Shown: positions 60,676 to 64,000 of the stretch, piece by piece | Numbering within the stretch: position 1 is the first letter of the stretch | Layout of the letters: every line of letters begins with the position of its first letter | NCBI GenBank assembly: GCA_018399495.1 | Contig: JAGYOG010000008.1 | Span: 22,859-86,858 of the forward strand | Source of the DNA: Sphaerochaeta sp. | Lineage (GTDB): Bacteria > Spirochaetota > Spirochaetia > Sphaerochaetales > Sphaerochaetaceae | Length of the DNA stretch: 64,000 nucleotides | Reading direction: 5' to 3' | Translations under genes and position numbers: made by a program | Notes under the pieces: model-generated | What the model was told of the DNA's origin: nothing | The model's input: only the letters and a program-made list of their open reading frames with translations | Databases searched by the model: none

Positions 60676-62142
60676 ATGCTAATTAATTTGAATGTCAATG
60701 AAGAAGTACGCAAGAAGAATATTCAACGTTGTAGGGAGAAAAACATCTTACTTCCTACCTTTAAGCAGATGATGGATCCTTCTACCGTACCTGCTGATAT
60801 TAAGAAAAAAATGACTCATGTAGGGCTTTGGGATGTCGATCCTTTGAACCTATTTAGGATTACTTGGAAGAATGAACCTACCAAGCATGGTGGAACCTTT
60901 GGTGGCGTGAACTATCTTGAAGTTCCTCGTGAGATCACCGGTGTAAAGGCAAGAATTTTCGCATTGGTCGGCAAATGGTTCCCAACTGGTGCTCATAAAG
61001 TTGGTGCAACTTATGGATGTCTCGCTCCCGCTCTGGTTTCTGGAAACTTCGACTCCGTTCACCAGCAGGCTGTCTGGCCGTCCACGGGTAACTACTGTCG
61101 TGGAGGTGCATACAATAGTGTATTGCTGAACTGTGACTCCATTGCAATTCTCCCTGAAGAGATGAGCCAAGAACGATTCAATTGGCTTAAGAGTGTAGCT
61201 GGAGAAGTTATTGCAACCCCAGGCTGTGAGTCCAATGTTAAGGAAATTTTTGACAAGTGCCATGAACTCGACTCTGAAAGAGGACACAACATTGTAATCT
61301 TCAATCAGTTCGACCAGTTCGGCAACTACCTCTGGCACTACAAGGTAACCGGTGCTGCCATTCTTGAAGTCCTTAAGCTGGAAGACATTAAGGATGAGAA
61401 TTTTTATGCCTATGTTTCTGCTACCGGTAGTGGTGGTACCTTGGCGGCAGGCGACTTCCTTAAGGAACATTATCCCTTGCTCAAGGTTGTAGCTGCTGAA
61501 GCACTGCAGTGCCCTACCCTCATGCGTAATGGCTTTGGTGGCCACCGTATTGAAGGTATCGGCGATAAACACGTTCCTTGGATACACAATGTAAAGAATA
61601 CCGATATGATCGCCGCTGTTGACGATCAGGATTGTATGGATCTCTACCGCTTGTTCAATGAGCCGGTTGGTATTGAGTACCTCAAGAAGATGGGCTTGGA
61701 TTCCAAGGCTATCGATGAGTTGCAACTCTATGGTATCAGTGGCATCGGCAATGTCCTAGCAGCCATGAAGGTGGCCAAATACTACGAGCTAGGTGAAGAT
61801 GATGTAGTATTCACAGTCCTCACTGATAGCTCTGAGATGTACACTTCCAGAATCCAGGAGCAAGAAGATCTTCAGGGGAAATTCGATGAACATGCAGCAA
61901 TCCGTGCACTTACAGCTTGCGCTCATGCACAGAGCATCGATAACCTGAAGGAACTGACCTACTACGATCGTCTGGCTATACACAATCTGAAGTACTATAC
62001 TTGGGTTGAACAGCAGGGCAAGACCTATGAGGAAATCAACGCACAGTGGTATGATAAGAACTACTGGAAAGATATTCCTGCAATGGCTGACCAGATCGAT
62101 GAGTTGATCGAGGCGTTCAACAAGGAAATCTTGGCCAAATAG
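60676..62142 (+). CDS. PLP-dependent fold-type II enzyme of unknown specificity
   Basis: A 488-residue PLP enzyme of the tryptophan-synthase-beta/cysteine-synthase fold. The Schiff-base lysine is probably in TGAHKVGATYG at about residues 108-118. AVWPSTGNYCRGGAYNSVLLNC is the amino-acid-binding loop and SATGSGGTLAAGDFL the phosphate loop. It is about 90 residues longer than E. coli YgeX (2,3-diaminopropionate ammonia-lyase), which it does not resemble closely. Its divergent position next to ygfK suggests it may replace YgeX, which is absent here. GGAGG lies about eight bases upstream of the ATG. A terminator follows. Confidence 0.8.
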   Translation: MLINLNVNEEVRKKNIQRCREKNILLPTFKQMMDPSTVPADIKKKMTHVGLWDVDPLNLFRITWKNEPTKHGGTFGGVNYLEVPREITGVKARIFALVGKWFPTGAHKVGATYGCLAPALVSGNFDSVHQQAVWPSTGNYCRGGAYNSVLLNCDSIAILPEEMSQERFNWLKSVAGEVIATPGCESNVKEIFDKCHELDSERGHNIVIFNQFDQFGNYLWHYKVTGAAILEVLKLEDIKDENFYAYVSATGSGGTLAAGDFLKEHYPLLKVVAAEALQCPTLMRNGFGGHRIEGIGDKHVPWIHNVKNTDMIAAVDDQDCMDLYRLFNEPVGIEYLKKMGLDSKAIDELQLYGISGIGNVLAAMKVAKYYELGEDDVVFTVLTDSSEMYTSRIQEQEDLQGKFDEHAAIRALTACAHAQSIDNLKELTYYDRLAIHNLKYYTWVEQQGKTYEEINAQWYDKNYWKDIPAMADQIDELIEAFNKEILAK

Positions 62143-62159
62143 GTCAAGCAAAGCAACAA

Positions 62160-62186
62160 ATGCCGGGCCTTGTGTCCGGCATTTTC
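62160..62186 (+). terminator. Terminator between the PLP enzyme and threonine synthase
   Basis: TGCCGG/CCGGCA stem (62161-62181) followed by TTTTC. The thrC ribosome-binding site starts about 6 nt later. Confidence 0.7.
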
Positions 62187-62202
62187 TTGATGAGGAGGAA
62201 CC

Positions 62203-63426
62203 ATGCGTTTTACCTATGAATGTTGTGACTGCGGTGCAGTCTATGAGACGGATGAGGTAATCTATCAATGCCCTACCTGTGCCAAAGAGAATGATGGCAC
62301 CTCATTTCCGAAAGGAAATGTCATTGTAAAATTGAATAAGGAAGATGTAGAGAAACTTGCAAAGCAGGACCATGTCTCTATGTATGACTTCTTCCCCTAC
62401 CCGGTCCCAGACAAGGATGTCTATCCTGTGGGAGGAACCCCTGTCGCAAAACCAAAAAGGCTCGCCACTAAGTACGGACTGAAAAACCTGGTCTGTAAGC
62501 TTGACAGTGCACTCCCCTCAGGGTCCTTCAAGGATCGTGCGAGTCAGCTGATCGCTGCTCAGGCGCTATACCATAACCAGCATAAGATTGCCTTGGCATC
62601 CACCGGAAATGCGGGAGCTGCGATGAGTTGCGCTGGAGCTGCTTACGGCCTTGAGATTGTTCTTTTTGTACCAGCAACTGCTCCGGTCAATAAATTGATG
62701 CAGAGTGTGTTGTATGGAGCAACTGTTGTTCCGGTAAAGGGCAGTTATGATGATGCTTTTGCACTCTCCATCGCTTATACCAATGAGTTCGGAGGGATCA
62801 ACAGGAATACTGCTTACAACCCAATGACCATCGAAGGAAAGAAGAGTGTTTCCATCGAGCTGTTTGAGCAACTGGGACGCAAGGTGCCTGACGTGGTATA
62901 TGTACCTGTTGGTGATGGTTGTATTTTCGCTGGTGTTTACAAGGGCTTCTATGACCTGAAGGAAGCCGGTTTGATCGAGAAGGTCCCTCAACTTGTTTGT
63001 GCACAGAGTAAGCAGAGTAATGCGATCAGCACCGCTTGGAAGAGCGGTGATTTCACCAACCTTCCGAAGGCTACCACCCGTGCTGATTCAATCAGCGTAG
63101 AGAGTCCTGCCAACGGTAGAATGGCGGTAAGGTACATCAATGAGAGCAATGGCTGGGCAACAGAGGTAGACGACCAAGCAATCCTCGATGCACAGCTTGA
63201 GCTTGCCAAGGAAGCGGGTATTTTCGTAGAGCCTGCAGCTGCTTGTGCATGGGCAGCGCTTAGAGCTGATAGCGAAATGCTTAGAGAGAAGTTTGGTGAG
63301 GATGTTGAGGTTTGCTGCTTGCTTACCGGTACTGGCTTCAAGGATATGGCTGTTTTTGAAGGCAAAGTCTCCATACCAGAGGCAATCGAGAACAGCAAAG
63401 AGGCGGTCAGAAATCGTTTCAAGTAA
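62203..63426 (+). CDS. thrC: Threonine synthase (PLP, fold type II)
   Basis: A 407-residue enzyme resembling threonine synthases. An N-terminal zinc-ribbon-like motif is present: CCDCG and CPTC within the first 25 residues. LVCKLDSALPSGSFKDRASQLIAAQA holds the PLP lysine, ALASTGNAGAAMSCAGAAYGLEIVLFVP the binding loop and VPVGDGCIFAGVYKGFYDL the phosphate loop. ASTGNAG and GDGxxxxG match ThrC. A second PLP enzyme beside the one at 60676, so a linked role in amino-acid release is also possible. GAGGAGG precedes the ATG. Confidence 0.85.
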   Translation: MRFTYECCDCGAVYETDEVIYQCPTCAKENDGTSFPKGNVIVKLNKEDVEKLAKQDHVSMYDFFPYPVPDKDVYPVGGTPVAKPKRLATKYGLKNLVCKLDSALPSGSFKDRASQLIAAQALYHNQHKIALASTGNAGAAMSCAGAAYGLEIVLFVPATAPVNKLMQSVLYGATVVPVKGSYDDAFALSIAYTNEFGGINRNTAYNPMTIEGKKSVSIELFEQLGRKVPDVVYVPVGDGCIFAGVYKGFYDLKEAGLIEKVPQLVCAQSKQSNAISTAWKSGDFTNLPKATTRADSISVESPANGRMAVRYINESNGWATEVDDQAILDAQLELAKEAGIFVEPAAACAWAALRADSEMLREKFGEDVEVCCLLTGTGFKDMAVFEGKVSIPEAIENSKEAVRNRFK

Positions 63427-63440
63427 AAAAACAGGGGAAA

Positions 63441-63475
63441 GCGGTGCCAAATGGCACCGCAATCTTCTTTCTCCT
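63441..63475 (+). terminator. Terminator after thrC
   Basis: Perfect 9-bp stem GCGGTGCCA/TGGCACCGC with an AA loop, followed by a pyrimidine-rich tail (AATCTTCTTTCTCC). Confidence 0.7.
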
Positions 63476-63528
63476 TTGACAAAATTGCCCGCTTACAGTA
63501 CCTTTTGACCTGTGATGAGGAGATTCGC

Positions 63529-64000
63529 ATGGAAAGTTTTCTAATCGGTCTTGGAATCGGAGTAGTACTGGCCATTGTCCTCGTGGTTGTCATGTCCGTC
63601 AAACGGCATAAGGAAAACCTTGCAGCAAACAAGGAAACCGAACGTCTGAAACGGATGTTGACTGACCGAATGGACTTGGAAAGTGAAGGCCTGTTCAAGC
63701 TGAAGGATCAGAATGAAGAGCTGAAGAAGCAGAATGAGAATCTACGCATCACGTTGAACACGTACTCACAGAAACCAGGAAGAAAGGAACTCGCTCGTCT
63801 GCAGGTCTACCAACTTGCTGTCGATCGATTGACGATCAATAGCCCTGGATTTGGGGCCGCCTGGCAGGCAGCGCTCAAGGAGAGTGAGGATGAGTTCCAG
63901 AAGACCTATGTCGGGGTACAGCCGTTTATCAAGCGTCTGATACCGACCAAGACAGAGGCAAATGTCCTCCCCCGTATGGTTGATACAGAGGAAGACAAGT
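63529..64000 (+). CDS. Membrane-anchored coiled-coil protein, 5' part
   Basis: 157 residues are visible and the frame runs off the window. One N-terminal membrane segment (FLIGLGIGVVLAIVLVVVMSV, residues 4-24) is followed by a coiled coil rich in K/E/N/L (about residues 28-80) and then a mixed region (TINSPGFGAAWQAALKESEDEF). GAGGAG lies six bases upstream of ATG 63529. I do not recognise the family; the topology resembles RmuC-like proteins, but the nuclease part is not seen. Confidence 0.65.
   Translation, partial: MESFLIGLGIGVVLAIVLVVVMSVKRHKENLAANKETERLKRMLTDRMDLESEGLFKLKDQNEELKKQNENLRITLNTYSQKPGRKELARLQVYQLAVDRLTINSPGFGAAWQAALKESEDEFQKTYVGVQPFIKRLIPTKTEANVLPRMVDTEEDK

Noticed and set aside
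1..64000. CRISPR array, insertion sequence, prophage, tRNA or rRNA
   Set aside because: No regularly spaced repeats, transposase, integrase or RNA gene sequence was recognised on either strand.

Overview
The window looks like a spirochaete chromosome of the Sphaerochaeta/Treponema group. This is inferred, because no rRNA or tRNA gene is present. The clues are exported proteins whose signal peptides end in FAQG, a very short omega subunit, a small Cys4 zinc-ribbon protein, and a densely packed gene order in which ATGA-type overlaps are common. Peptidoglycan precursor genes (murC, murE, ddl, uppP, an amidase) are present. No mobile element, CRISPR array or RNA gene was recognised.

Layout. 1-6661: glycan-use locus with the end of a beta-mannosidase, a sugar ABC transporter, a ROK repressor and a divergent GH20 hexosaminidase. 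A TTTGTACAAA-like palindrome recurs at both control regions. 6662-9951: YhbY, an acyl-CoA synthetase and the debris of a FecCD/FecE-type ABC importer. 10000-15078: an overlapping operon of folC, a NFACT/RqcH-like gene, a MEMO-like gene and a membrane pseudokinase-like gene, converging on miaA. 15047-24811: miaA, rpoZ, an exported protein, cmk, yicC, murC, a zinc ribbon and an outer-membrane protein on the minus strand; murE, ddl and dinB on the plus strand. 24792-38698: 2-oxoacid:acceptor oxidoreductase, DUF454, MFS, uppP, trmL, proC, serS, pncB, an amidase followed by a 40-residue ORF, a glycosyltransferase-like gene, proB and proA.

38700-63426 is the most interesting part. It holds a FecBCD-like ABC importer, adenine deaminase, an AzgA-type purine permease, three unrelated genes (epimerase, flavoprotein, VOC), and then a purine/urate catabolism cluster: ygeW, xdhD, ygfM, 8-oxoguanine deaminase, ygeY, ssnA and ygfK. 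A PLP enzyme diverges from ygfK and is followed by threonine synthase. The gene set matches the anaerobic purine/urate degradation and selenium-dependent molybdenum hydroxylase clusters of E. coli and gut anaerobes, but ygeX, hyuA and carbamate kinase are not in the window.

Four control regions in this part share a direct repeat, TGCAAC-N5-GCAAC, with a 10-bp period. It lies just downstream of the predicted promoter at the ABC importer and adenine deaminase, and at the same distance upstream of the promoter at ygeW and ygfK. This suggests one unknown regulator that represses some promoters and activates others, and it links the ABC importer (possibly for molybdate) to the molybdenum hydroxylase pathway. 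ygeW also has a second, dyad-symmetric element over its promoter, and the 8-oxoguanine deaminase gene has a hairpin-rich leader of about 240 nt.
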